From the NCBI RefSeq assembly GCF_016862455.1, contig NZ_BOMZ01000002.1:114452-178451 (forward strand): a stretch of 64,000 nt of DNA. Reading direction: 5' to 3'. The stretch's first letter is position 1; each line of letters begins with the position of its first letter. This document shows, piece after piece, positions 24,995 to 33,073 of this stretch. The position numbers and the translations under genes are program-made. The notes beneath the pieces are model-generated. The model was not told where the DNA came from, made no database searches, and was given only the letters and a program-made list of their open reading frames with translations. Origin of the DNA: Actinoplanes utahensis (GTDB lineage Bacteria > Actinomycetota > Actinomycetes > Mycobacteriales > Micromonosporaceae).

Positions 24995-25753
24995 TCAGCG
25001 GAGGCGGCGGGCGATGCCGCGGGCGGCGGCCTGCAACGCCGGGACCAGGGACACGGCGCGGCCGTCGTTGGGCACGATGGCTGACAGGCCGGCCACGACC
25101 GGGCGGCCCGGCTCGGCGCCGTCGCGGACCGGGACGGCGACACCGGTGGCGTCGGGGTGGATCTGGCCGTCCGAGACGACGTAGCCCTGGCGGCGGATGC
25201 CGTCGAGGACTCCACGCAGGCGGGCCGGTGCGGTGATCGTCGTCGGGGTGTACCCGGGCAGTGCGCCCGCGAGGACCTGTTCCTGCAGGTCACGTGGCGC
25301 CCACGCGAGCAGGACCAGGCCCGCTGAGGAGGCGTGCAGCGGCAGCCGGCCGGCGATGCGGGTCACGTTGATCACCGCGTCGCGGGCGGACAGGCGTTCG
25401 ACGAACAGCACCTCGCCGCCGTCGAGCACACCGAGCTGCACGTGGTGGCCGATGACGGCGTGCAGGTCCTCCAGGAACGGCATCGCCGCCTCCCGCAGGC
25501 CCAGCGTCGGCGATGCGCGCTGCGCCAGCTCCCACAGCCGCACGCCGATGCTGACCCTGCCGTTCGTGGTTCGTGCGAGCAGGCCCTCCGCGGTGAGGGC
25601 GGCGATCAGCCGGGACGCGGTGGCGACGTGCAGCCGGGCGCGGCGGCCGATCTCGGACACCGACAGCTCCGGCTCGTCGGGGGTGAACGCCTGCAGGATC
25701 CGGGCGGCTCGGGCGAGCACGGGCTCACCGCGGGGCCGGTCGTCAGATCGCAC
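24995..25753 (-). CDS. IclR-family transcriptional regulator
   Basis: 252 residues from the GTG at 25753 (VRSDDRPRGEPVLARAARIL). N-terminal winged helix: LSVSEIGRRARLHVATASRL; C-terminal IclR effector domain with HHVQLGVLDGGEVLFVERL and RLPLHASSAGLVLLAW. IclR proteins often control aromatic or glyoxylate metabolism. A perfect 8-bp-arm palindrome at 25895-25911 lies upstream, and nearly the same element is found before the P450 operon at 17735, so this protein is my candidate regulator of that operon and of itself. Confidence 0.9.
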   Translation of the reverse strand: MRSDDRPRGEPVLARAARILQAFTPDEPELSVSEIGRRARLHVATASRLIAALTAEGLLARTTNGRVSIGVRLWELAQRASPTLGLREAAMPFLEDLHAVIGHHVQLGVLDGGEVLFVERLSARDAVINVTRIAGRLPLHASSAGLVLLAWAPRDLQEQVLAGALPGYTPTTITAPARLRGVLDGIRRQGYVVSDGQIHPDATGVAVPVRDGAEPGRPVVAGLSAIVPNDGRAVSLVPALQAAARGIARRLR

Positions 25754-25894
25754 AGCGTCATCGTGGCACCCCGGGCGGGCCGGGGTCAGCCGGGGAGGGC
25801 CGCCGCGGACGATCAGGCACGGCTGCCACCGCACATGGATCGGGGTGGTCCGGCCGGCGATCCGGTCGAGCACTGCCGCGACGACACAGCACGC

Positions 25895-25917
25895 CTCTCG
25901 CTGAGCGAGAGACGCAT
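25895..25917. promoter_or_regulatory. Candidate IclR operator (perfect palindrome)
   Basis: CTCTCGCTGAGCGAGAG at 25895-25911 has 8-base arms around one G, followed by ACGCAT. It is between the IclR gene and the divergent kinase fusion gene, 50 bp before the latter, and recurs with four changes at 17735-17757. Confidence 0.55.
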
Positions 25918-25966
25918 CGGCGGGCCGGCCCCGAGTCGTACGCTTCGCCGAAGGTCCGGCCGTCAC

Positions 25967-28900
25967 ATGCCGATTACCGGATACGTGAGTGGAGCAGCGC
26001 CTGCCGTGCCGGGCCTTCGTGGGTGGACCGAGATCGGCCGGGGTGCGCACAGCGTCGTCTACCGGGCGGTCCGTCCGGACGGCGCCGAGGTCGCGGTCAA
26101 GGTGCTGCCGGACGGCGCGGCGCGGACCCCGCTGTACCGGGAGGCGGCGTGGACGGCCATCTGCCGGCATCCGGGGCTGCCCGAGGTGTACGACGCCGGC
26201 GAGGTGGACGGCCGCCCCTACCTGGTGATGGAGCTGGTCACCGGCAACCGGCTCGGTGACCTGCTGCGTGCGGGCCGGCTCACCCCGGCCCGGGTGGCGC
26301 TGATCGGCGCCGACATCGCCGAGGCGCTGACCGCGGTGCACCGGGCCGGCCTGGTGCACCGTGACGTGAAACCGGACAACGTCATGGTCGGCGCGGACGG
26401 CCGGGCCCGGCTCGTCGATCTGGGGATGGCCGCCCGGTCCGGTGAGCTGTGCGGTGACGAGATCGCCGGCACCCTCACCTACACCGCGCCGGAGCAGAAC
26501 GGCTCGCTGCGCCGCCCGGTCGACGCCCGCAGCGACCTGTACTCGCTGGGTGTGGTGCTCTACGAGTGCCTCGCCGGCCGGCCGCCGTTCCGGGCCGCCG
26601 ACACCGGGGAGCTGATGCGCCTGCACGCGGTCGCGGCGCCGCCCGCCCTGCCGGCGCCGGAGGGAAACCGGGCGGAGGGTCCGCTGGCCGCCGTCGTGGC
26701 GCGGCTGCTCGCGAAGGACCCCGACGACCGGTACGCGGGCGCACCCGGCCTCGCCGCCGATCTGCGTTCCGTCGCCGCCGCCCCGGACGCCGCGCTCACC
26801 GTCGGGGCCGCCGACCGGCCGGTCACGCCGGCCGAGCCGCCGCTGGCCGGACGGGAGCGGGAGCTGGGCGAGCTGGCCGGCTGCTGGGCGCGGATCCGCG
26901 ACGGCGCCCGGGTAGCGGTGATCCGTGGGGAGGCCGGGCTGGGCCGGAGCCGCCTGCTGCGCGAGTTCGCCGGCCGCCTGCACGGCGCGGGCGTGACCGT
27001 GCTGCGCGGGGCGGGCCGGCCCGGCGACCCGCCCCTGGCCGTGTTGTCGCAGATGGTGGACGCGCTGGCGGCCCGGGCGGAGCCGGATCTGCTGCGGGCG
27101 GCGGCCGGCGCTGCCGCGCCCTATCTGGGCCGTCTGTCACCCGTACTCCGAAAGGTGGTGAACGTCGCCCCGGTCCTCTCGGAGGACAGCGGCGCCTATC
27201 CGCGGGCGGTCGCGGCGTTCCTGGCCGGGCTGGCCCGGCAGTCCGGTGGCGCGGTGCTGGCGATCGACGACGCGCACTGGCTCGACGACACGACCGCGCA
27301 GGTGCTGCGGCAGGTGCTGACCCAGCACGCGACCGCACCGCTGCTGATCCTGGTGACGACCGACACCGGCGTGCCCGTCGTCTGGGGTGGCGAGGACGCC
27401 GCCGGGATCGTCCTGGAGCCGCTGGACGACACGGCGGCGCGACAACAGTTCGCGGCGATCTGTGGCGGTTATCCGGTGGCCGCAGGCCTGCCGGAACGGT
27501 TCGCGGCCCGGGCCGGTGGGCGGCCGCTCACCCTGTCGGTGTTGCTGCGCGGCGCGATCGACGCCGGTGTGCTGGTGCCGCGGGACGGCCGGCTGCACAT
27601 CGACAGCGAACGCCTGCAGCACCTGCAGATCCCCGATGACCTGGAGGGGCTGCTGCTGTCCCGGATCGACGGGCTCGGCGCGGCCGGGCGGGAGATGCTG
27701 ACCGCCGCCGCGATCGTCGGGCTGCGGTTCGACGCCGGGACCGCCGCGCTGGTGGCCGGCCGGGACGAGGCGGAGGCGCGGGACTGTTTCGGTACGGCCG
27801 CGGGCCGCGGGATCCTCGAGGACGGCGACGGCGGCTACTGGTTCGTGCACGAGCGGGTCCATCGGGCGCTGCTCGGCGCCTTGACTCCCGAGCGGCGCCG
27901 GGACCTGCACCAGCGGGCCGCGGAGGTCACCGCGGGCGAGGCCGCCGACGCGCGGGCCCGCTATGCGACGGCCCGGCACCGGCTCGCCGGCCACCCCGGC
28001 CGTGCTCCCCGCCGGACGGTGTCGGCCTGCCTGGCGGCGGCCCGCAGCGCGCTCGGTGAGCACGCCGCGCTCGACGCCATCGGCTTCCTGGAGGCGGCCC
28101 GGCCCTACGCCGACGGCGCCGACCCGGTGACCGCCGACGCGCTGACCGAGACGCTCGGCCGCGCGTACGCGCAGGCCGGCCGTCTCGTCGAGGCCGAGGA
28201 GCAGTTCCGGGCCGCGCTCGGCGCCACCGCCGACCCGATGCGCCGGGCCGGGCTGCACGAGCAGCTCGCCCAGCTGCACCTGGGCCGCTGGCAGATCGAC
28301 CGCAGTCTGCGGGAGGTGGAGCTCGGTCTCGCCGCGCTCGGCGCCGATCCGGCGCGGGGGCCGGTGCGCCGCGTCGTGTCCGGGCTCGGGTACCTGCTCG
28401 GGGCGGTGCTGGTGGAACGTACCCGGATCGGGTTCGGCACCGCGGATCCGGACCGGCTCGCCCGGCGCCGGCAGCTGTTCGCGCTGTACGCGGCCGGCTC
28501 CTACGCCGCTCTGTTGTCCACCCGGCTGCCCCTGATGGCCGATCACGAGCTGCGGGCCCGGTACGCGGCCGCCCGGATCGGGCCGTCGGAGGAGTACATA
28601 CGCCAGGTCGGCCACAACGCCGCCCTGCAGCAGAGTGTGACCCGGCGGCCGGCGAAGCGATCGTTCGCGCGGGCCGGCCGGGTCGCCGCTGAGCTCGGCA
28701 GCCCGGCCGGCGCCGCCTACGTCGAGTATCTGCGCCGGCTCACCGAGACCCAGACCGGCGACCCGGACCTGGACGAGTACCTGCACTGGCTGCGCCGGCA
28801 CAGCGCGCTGCTGACACCGTCGGACAACCTCAATCTGGCGCTGGCCGTGTCGGCTCGGCACGACCTGCGGGGCCGCCGGGCGCGGACGCACGCTGCGGTC

Positions 28901-31093
28901 GAGCAGGCCTTCGGCTACCTGGGGGCGCCGGATCTCCAGCACGGGGCGGTCAGCCGGCTGTACGGCGCCGGCGGGACGGTCGACCTCGACGACGCGGCGG
29001 CGCTGCTGGACGAGCCGGACGCGGCGCTGGGCGGCGGAGCGGGCCGGCTGATGCCGCTGGTCACCATCATCACCGCCGCGTACCACCAGCACGAGTTCGG
29101 TGACGTCTTCGACCGGGCGACGACCGCGTTCCGGGCGCTGCGGATCCGCCCGTTGGCGCTGGCGGCGACGCTGCGGACGGTCTACGTCGCCATCGCGTAC
29201 GGGCGCCTGGAGCAGCTGCGCGGGGCGGGTCCGGAGCAGCGGGCGGCGGCGACCGCCGAGGCCGGGCGCGCCGTCCGCGACCTGCGGGACGCCTCGATCG
29301 GTGGTCGCGGCGCCTGCCGGGAGCTCGCCGCCCATCATGCGCTGGTCACGGCCATGCTGGCCTGGGACACCGCCGGCAGTGAACGGGCCCGCCGCCGAGC
29401 CCGGGACCTGCTGGTCAAGGCGGAACGGCGGGCCGGTGACCACGACGTGCCCGCGGTGACGGCCGGGACGATGCTGATGCGGGCCCGGATCGCCGCGTAC
29501 GCCGGCCGGGCCGAGGAGGCCGCCGCGCACGCCGGAGCGGCGGTGCGGCTGGCCGGCGATCTGGGGATGCTGGAGTTCGCGTACGTGGTGCGCCGCGAGT
29601 TCGGCGTGGGCGGCGACGTCGTCCGCCGGTCCGCGACCGAGGACGGTACGGCGGACCGGCGTCGCCTGGCCGCCCTGGAACGGCTCAGCCGCACCGTCTC
29701 CGGCATGATCGCCCTGGACGCGCTGAGCCGGGCCGTGCTCGACGAGACGGTGCTGATCCTGAACGCCGAACGCGCCTACCTGTTCCTGGCCGACGACGAC
29801 GACCGGCTGCTGCCGTTCAGTGGCCGCGACGCGCACGGCGCCGACCTGGCGATCCTCACCGACTACGGGTCGACGATCGTGGAGCGGGTGTGGCGTACCG
29901 GGGAGCCGGTCGTGGTGACCGGCACCGACGAGGGCGCGGCCCTCGGCTCGGCCAGCGTCGTCCTGCACGGCCTGCGCAGCATCATGGCCGCGCCGCTGGT
30001 CCTGGACGGCCGGATGCTCGGGGTGGTGTACCTGGACAGCCGAGTCGCCAAGGGCATGTTCACCGGCGCCGACGTCGGCATTCTCAGCGCGATCACCCAG
30101 CACGTCGCGGCCGCCGTGGAGACGGCCCGGGCCGCGCAGCTCGCGGTGGCGGTCCGCGCCGCCGAGCAGCAGCGGGACATGGCCGACATGCTGCGCGAGT
30201 CGCTGATCAGGTTCAGCCGGTCCCTGGACCCGGCCGCGGTCCTCGCCGAGCTGCACGCCGCGCTGGCCCGGGTGCTGCCGGCCGACGGGTCGTGGCTGGT
30301 GCGGGCCTCGGAGGACGGCGACCTCGCCCTGATCGGCGCGGGCGGCGGGCCGCTGGAACGCTCGGCGACCCTGAACGCGCTGCTCGCGGCGCCCGGCCCG
30401 GTCGCGGTGACCGCGGATCTGGGTTTCTCGGCCGGGGCGCATCTGGCGGTGCCGTTGCACCGGCAGGGCACGCCGGTCGGCCTGGTGCTGCTGACCGGCG
30501 GATCCTACGGGCCGACCGAGATCACCTTGGCCGCCGCGCTCGCCGAGGAGGCGATGGTCGTCTACGACAACGCGGCGCTCTTCGCCCGGGTCGAGTATCT
30601 GGCCACCACCGACGCGCTGACCGGGGTCAGCAACCGGCGGCACTTCTTCACGCTGGCCGAGGCGATGGCCGTCGCGTCCGGCGGGTTCACCGCGGTGATG
30701 GCCGACATCGACCACTTCAAGAAGATCAATGACCGGTACGGGCATCAGGTCGGCGATCAGGTCATCACCGCCGTGGCGGCCCGGCTCCGGGACGCGTCGC
30801 CGCCCGGCGGGCAGGTCGGCCGGTACGGCGGTGAGGAGTTCGCCGCCGTGTGGCCCGGCCTCGACGATCCGGCCGGCCTGGCCGAGCGGCTGCGGCGGGC
30901 GGTGACGGACCGTCCCGTCGAGACCGACGCCGGGCCGCTGACGGTCACGGTCAGCGTCGGCGTCTGCCCGGCCACCACCGGCCTGGACGCCGCTCTGCGC
31001 GCGGCCGACGCCGCCCTGTACCGAGCCAAGCGGGACGGCCGTGACCGGGTGGCGTGCGCCCGCCCGGCCGAGGTCGCCTGTTCCCCCGTCTGA
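25967..31093 (+). CDS. Ser/Thr kinase - AAA ATPase - TPR - GAF - GAF - GGDEF signalling fusion
   Basis: 1708 residues. Residues 20-270 form a protein kinase: Gly loop IGRGAHSVVYRA, Lys45 in VAVKVLP, catalytic HRDVKPDN (Asp133), DLG in place of DFG at 151-153, TAPEQ at 173-177. Residues 293-480 form a signal-transduction ATPase: Walker A variant GEAGLGRS, with Arg where Lys is usual, and Walker B VLAIDDAHW. Residues 650-1210 are helical TPR-like. Two GAF domains lie near 1235-1385 and 1400-1545. The C-terminal diguanylate cyclase domain has the active motif GGEEF at 1621-1625 but no RxxD inhibitory site before it. It likely links phosphorylation to cyclic di-GMP synthesis. Related kinase/AAA/GAF proteins exist in cyanobacteria and myxobacteria, usually ending in a histidine kinase. 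Confidence 0.92.
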   Translation: MPITGYVSGAAPAVPGLRGWTEIGRGAHSVVYRAVRPDGAEVAVKVLPDGAARTPLYREAAWTAICRHPGLPEVYDAGEVDGRPYLVMELVTGNRLGDLLRAGRLTPARVALIGADIAEALTAVHRAGLVHRDVKPDNVMVGADGRARLVDLGMAARSGELCGDEIAGTLTYTAPEQNGSLRRPVDARSDLYSLGVVLYECLAGRPPFRAADTGELMRLHAVAAPPALPAPEGNRAEGPLAAVVARLLAKDPDDRYAGAPGLAADLRSVAAAPDAALTVGAADRPVTPAEPPLAGRERELGELAGCWARIRDGARVAVIRGEAGLGRSRLLREFAGRLHGAGVTVLRGAGRPGDPPLAVLSQMVDALAARAEPDLLRAAAGAAAPYLGRLSPVLRKVVNVAPVLSEDSGAYPRAVAAFLAGLARQSGGAVLAIDDAHWLDDTTAQVLRQVLTQHATAPLLILVTTDTGVPVVWGGEDAAGIVLEPLDDTAARQQFAAICGGYPVAAGLPERFAARAGGRPLTLSVLLRGAIDAGVLVPRDGRLHIDSERLQHLQIPDDLEGLLLSRIDGLGAAGREMLTAAAIVGLRFDAGTAALVAGRDEAEARDCFGTAAGRGILEDGDGGYWFVHERVHRALLGALTPERRRDLHQRAAEVTAGEAADARARYATARHRLAGHPGRAPRRTVSACLAAARSALGEHAALDAIGFLEAARPYADGADPVTADALTETLGRAYAQAGRLVEAEEQFRAALGATADPMRRAGLHEQLAQLHLGRWQIDRSLREVELGLAALGADPARGPVRRVVSGLGYLLGAVLVERTRIGFGTADPDRLARRRQLFALYAAGSYAALLSTRLPLMADHELRARYAAARIGPSEEYIRQVGHNAALQQSVTRRPAKRSFARAGRVAAELGSPAGAAYVEYLRRLTETQTGDPDLDEYLHWLRRHSALLTPSDNLNLALAVSARHDLRGRRARTHAAVEQAFGYLGAPDLQHGAVSRLYGAGGTVDLDDAAALLDEPDAALGGGAGRLMPLVTIITAAYHQHEFGDVFDRATTAFRALRIRPLALAATLRTVYVAIAYGRLEQLRGAGPEQRAAATAEAGRAVRDLRDASIGGRGACRELAAHHALVTAMLAWDTAGSERARRRARDLLVKAERRAGDHDVPAVTAGTMLMRARIAAYAGRAEEAAAHAGAAVRLAGDLGMLEFAYVVRREFGVGGDVVRRSATEDGTADRRRLAALERLSRTVSGMIALDALSRAVLDETVLILNAERAYLFLADDDDRLLPFSGRDAHGADLAILTDYGSTIVERVWRTGEPVVVTGTDEGAALGSASVVLHGLRSIMAAPLVLDGRMLGVVYLDSRVAKGMFTGADVGILSAITQHVAAAVETARAAQLAVAVRAAEQQRDMADMLRESLIRFSRSLDPAAVLAELHAALARVLPADGSWLVRASEDGDLALIGAGGGPLERSATLNALLAAPGPVAVTADLGFSAGAHLAVPLHRQGTPVGLVLLTGGSYGPTEITLAAALAEEAMVVYDNAALFARVEYLATTDALTGVSNRRHFFTLAEAMAVASGGFTAVMADIDHFKKINDRYGHQVGDQVITAVAARLRDASPPGGQVGRYGGEEFAAVWPGLDDPAGLAERLRRAVTDRPVETDAGPLTVTVSVGVCPATTGLDAALRAADAALYRAKRDGRDRVACARPAEVACSPV

Positions 31094-31124
31094 CCTCTCG
31101 CACGCTTCTGACCTCTCGCACGCT
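31089..31124. repeat. Perfect 18-bp tandem duplication over the stop codon
   Basis: TCTGACCTCTCGCACGCT occurs at 31089-31106 and again at 31107-31124 without change. The first copy contains the TGA of the kinase fusion gene. It looks like a recent slippage event in the spacer before the TetR gene. Confidence 0.95.
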
Positions 31125-31145
31125 GATGAAGAATGAGGATCGGTA

Positions 31146-31718
31146 TTGTCCACGGCCCGCCGCGTCGTCGATTCCGCCGCAGTTCTGCGGGGAGCCGCCA
31201 AGCATTTCCTGAAACACTCCACCGTGGACATGGAATTGCTGGCCGCCGAATTGGCGATCAGCCGCGCCACGCTGTACCGGATGGTCGGCAGCCGGGACGC
31301 GCTGCTCGGTGAGGTGTTCTGGGCGATCGGCCGGATCCTCCTCGAGGAGGCCGGCGGGGAGGCGCTCGGCGCCGGCGCGGACCGGGTGATCGACCTGTCG
31401 CGCCGGTTCGCCGAGCTCATCGGGACGGCCCAGCAGCTCCAGCGGTTCGTGGCCGAGGAGCCGCAGACCGCCGCCCGGGTGCTGATCACCGCCGGCACCG
31501 CGGTGCACCACCGGGCCGTCGACGCCCAGATGGAGATCTTCCGGGTCAGTGGGGTGTCCGCCGGGGAGCAGGAGCTGCGCCGTCGCGCCTACCTGTACGT
31601 CAGGCTGATGGAGTCGGTCGTCTACAGCGACGTCCTGGACGCCGGCGAGATCGGTTTCGACCTCGCCGAGCCGGCGCTTCGTGCCCTGCTCCCCCCGCCG
31701 TCACCGGAGAGTGCCTAG
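31146..31718 (+). CDS. TetR-superfamily regulator, QsdR type
   Basis: 190 residues starting with TTG at 31146, preceded by GAGGAT at a good distance. The helix-turn-helix is [20 protein letters not shown] at residues 29-50; the rest is helical as in TetR proteins, with the [17 protein letters not shown] segment I associate with the QsdR type. It follows the kinase fusion by 52 bp in the same direction and may be co-transcribed. Its stop shares a CTAG palindrome with the stop of the convergent polyester hydrolase gene. Confidence 0.85.
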   Translation: MSTARRVVDSAAVLRGAAKHFLKHSTVDMELLAAELAISRATLYRMVGSRDALLGEVFWAIGRILLEEAGGEALGAGADRVIDLSRRFAELIGTAQQLQRFVAEEPQTAARVLITAGTAVHHRAVDAQMEIFRVSGVSAGEQELRRRAYLYVRLMESVVYSDVLDAGEIGFDLAEPALRALLPPPSPESA

Positions 31719-32617
31719 ATCGCGAAGCTGGAGCAGGTGTTGCGGTACTCCTGGACGGTCAGGCCGAGGCCCGGGCCGGGGCAGACGAACTGCTGGTAGC
31801 GGGTGTCGTTGTCGACGAACAGCTTGAGCCACGCGATGCTGTACTTCGCGATCGTGGTGTTCGAGCTGTTCGGCGAGAAGTGCGTGCCGTTGTTCAGCTC
31901 CAGGTACGCCTTGCCCGGGCTCGCCGGCAGGCTGGTGTAGAACGGTTCGGCGTGCGTCGTGACCGACGCCACGGTGTCCCCGTCCGCGCCGACGACCAGG
32001 GTCGGGACGGTGTTGGTGCGCCACGACTTGGTCAGGTTCCACGGCGTCAGCAGGATCGCCGCCTGCAGCGACGGGCGGCTGCGCGACGCCTCCAGGGTGC
32101 CACCGCCACCCATCGAGTGCCCGACCACCGCGACCCGGGTGGCGTCGACCCGGGTCCGCACGCTGCTCCTTCCGGTCAGGTAGTCGGCGGCGGCCAGCAG
32201 CTGGCGGCCCCGGCTGTCCGGCTGGTCCGAGGTGTTCAGCGTGTCGATGTTGAACACCACGAAGCCCTGGGAGGCGATCCGCGGCGCCAGCCAGGCCATG
32301 CTGGACTTGTAGGCGGTGAAGCCGGGCGCGATCACCACCGCGCCGTACGTGCCGGCGCTGGTGCTGGTCGGGTAGTAGATGTCACCGCCGCCGAACCCGC
32401 TGGCGGTCAGACGGGACACCGACGTCTGCGCGATCGCGAACGGTCCGCTGGTCGCCTCGATGCTGCTGTTGGTCGGGGCCGGGCCCTTGGGGTACGCGGT
32501 GGTCGCCGCGTCGGCCGACGGGACGAGCGTGATCCCGGCGACTCCCAGCCCGATCGCGGCGAGCGCGCTGACCACCACGGACGTACGGCGTGTCCGGTGC
32601 TTTCCGGCCAATGTCAT
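31715..32617 (-). CDS. Secreted polyester hydrolase, PETase/LCC-like cutinase
   Basis: 300 residues, signal peptide cleaved near PSADAAT. The whole mature part follows the actinobacterial PET-hydrolase family (LCC, TfCut2, Cut190): YPKGPAPT start, [18 protein letters not shown], nucleophile Ser168 in [10 protein letters not shown], Asp214 in GADGDTVA, His246 in [19 protein letters not shown] and terminal cysteines 279 and 295. Subsite residues are Phe100 (Tyr in LCC), Met169 and Trp193. It should cleave cutin-like or synthetic polyesters outside the cell; PET activity is inference. GAGGAG touches the ATG at 32617, so TTG at 32611, with 6-base spacing, may be the real start. Confidence 0.93.
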   Translation of the reverse strand: MTLAGKHRTRRTSVVVSALAAIGLGVAGITLVPSADAATTAYPKGPAPTNSSIEATSGPFAIAQTSVSRLTASGFGGGDIYYPTSTSAGTYGAVVIAPGFTAYKSSMAWLAPRIASQGFVVFNIDTLNTSDQPDSRGRQLLAAADYLTGRSSVRTRVDATRVAVVGHSMGGGGTLEASRSRPSLQAAILLTPWNLTKSWRTNTVPTLVVGADGDTVASVTTHAEPFYTSLPASPGKAYLELNNGTHFSPNSSNTTIAKYSIAWLKLFVDNDTRYQQFVCPGPGLGLTVQEYRNTCSSFAI

Positions 32618-32763
32618 CTCCTCAGTCAGGTCGGACGGAGCATCCGTCTGTGAGGGATCTTTGAGCTTCGTGCCGCGCCGAACAATGGGTCGGGAAAGAC
32701 GTGAGATCGCCGTCCGGACATCGCCTCCCAAACGCACCTTCCGCCGATTCCGGCCTTCCAAGA

Positions 32764-32781
32764 ATGGGAGCGATCCCATTT
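32764..32781. promoter_or_regulatory. CebR-like LacI operator upstream of the polyester hydrolase
   Basis: AATGGGAGCGATCCCATT: 7-base perfect arms and a CG centre. Its core TGGGAGCGATCCCA matches 13 of 14 bases of the CebR operator TGGGAGCGCTCCCA known from streptomycetes. It lies about 150 bp upstream of the hydrolase and 310 bp from the GH127 gene. Confidence 0.6.
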
Positions 32782-32866
32782 TCCGACGAGGGTGGCGCCG
32801 GATTCGCACCTCGCCACCGGGCAGGTGCAGACCGGCACCGCGGGGACGACGGCACCCGTCGATGCG

Positions 32867-32895
32867 TTGACAGTCGTGTTACCACGGTGTTTCAA
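32867..32895 (+). promoter_or_regulatory. Possible promoter of the GH127 gene
   Basis: TTGACA at 32867-32872 and TTTCAA at 32890-32895, 17 bases apart, on the plus strand. The -35 is perfect, the -10 weak. The first LacI-type operator begins 17 bases downstream. The remaining parts of the 457-bp divergent region (32618-33073) show only the three operators. Confidence 0.4.
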
Positions 32896-32912
32896 TCTGC
32901 CGACCAGAGTTT

Positions 32913-32926
32913 TGTGAGCGATAACA
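32913..32926. promoter_or_regulatory. LacI-type operator 1 of the GH127 gene
   Basis: TGTGAGCGATAACA, a CG-centred palindrome (TGTnAnCGnTnACA, 10 of 14 symmetric). It sits just downstream of the putative promoter and 87 bp from a second copy at 33000. Confidence 0.55.
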
Positions 32927-32999
32927 CAATGGTGGGAGCCACCGCCGTCAGCGGCGGCGTGGTCTCCCCATCAGCCTCGGCAACATGTGGAACCCGTCT

Positions 33000-33013
33000 A
33001 GTTAGCGCAAACA
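33000..33013. promoter_or_regulatory. LacI-type operator 2 of the GH127 gene
   Basis: AGTTAGCGCAAACA, 12 of 14 bases identical to TGTTAGCGCTAACA, a palindrome common for LacI-type regulators in actinobacteria. It lies 61 bp before the GH127 start. Confidence 0.55.
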
Positions 33014-33073
33014 ACTGGCAGCCATCCCCCGCACCCGGCTGCCGCCCGTGTCCGTTCTCCGGAGGTCTGACAC

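Noticed and set aside
13253..25753. Secondary-metabolite gene cluster around the P450
   Set aside because: No polyketide, peptide-synthetase, terpene or RiPP core gene is seen; the P450 context fits catabolism.
25334..25966. Upstream extension of the kinase fusion frame
   Set aside because: The added 211 residues are antisense to the IclR gene and look like shadow sequence. The ATG at 25967 directly precedes the kinase domain.
27137..31498. Very long open frame on the minus strand (1453 codons) opposite the signalling fusion and TetR genes
   Set aside because: Composition is arginine, proline, glutamine and glycine rich without any domain, as expected for the antisense of G/C-biased codons. 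The plus-strand genes carry clear catalytic motifs.
32913..32926. Cloning-vector contamination, because the site resembles the E. coli lac operator
   Set aside because: Only the 14-base core is similar; flanking sequence is high-GC genomic DNA and a second, different operator copy lies nearby.
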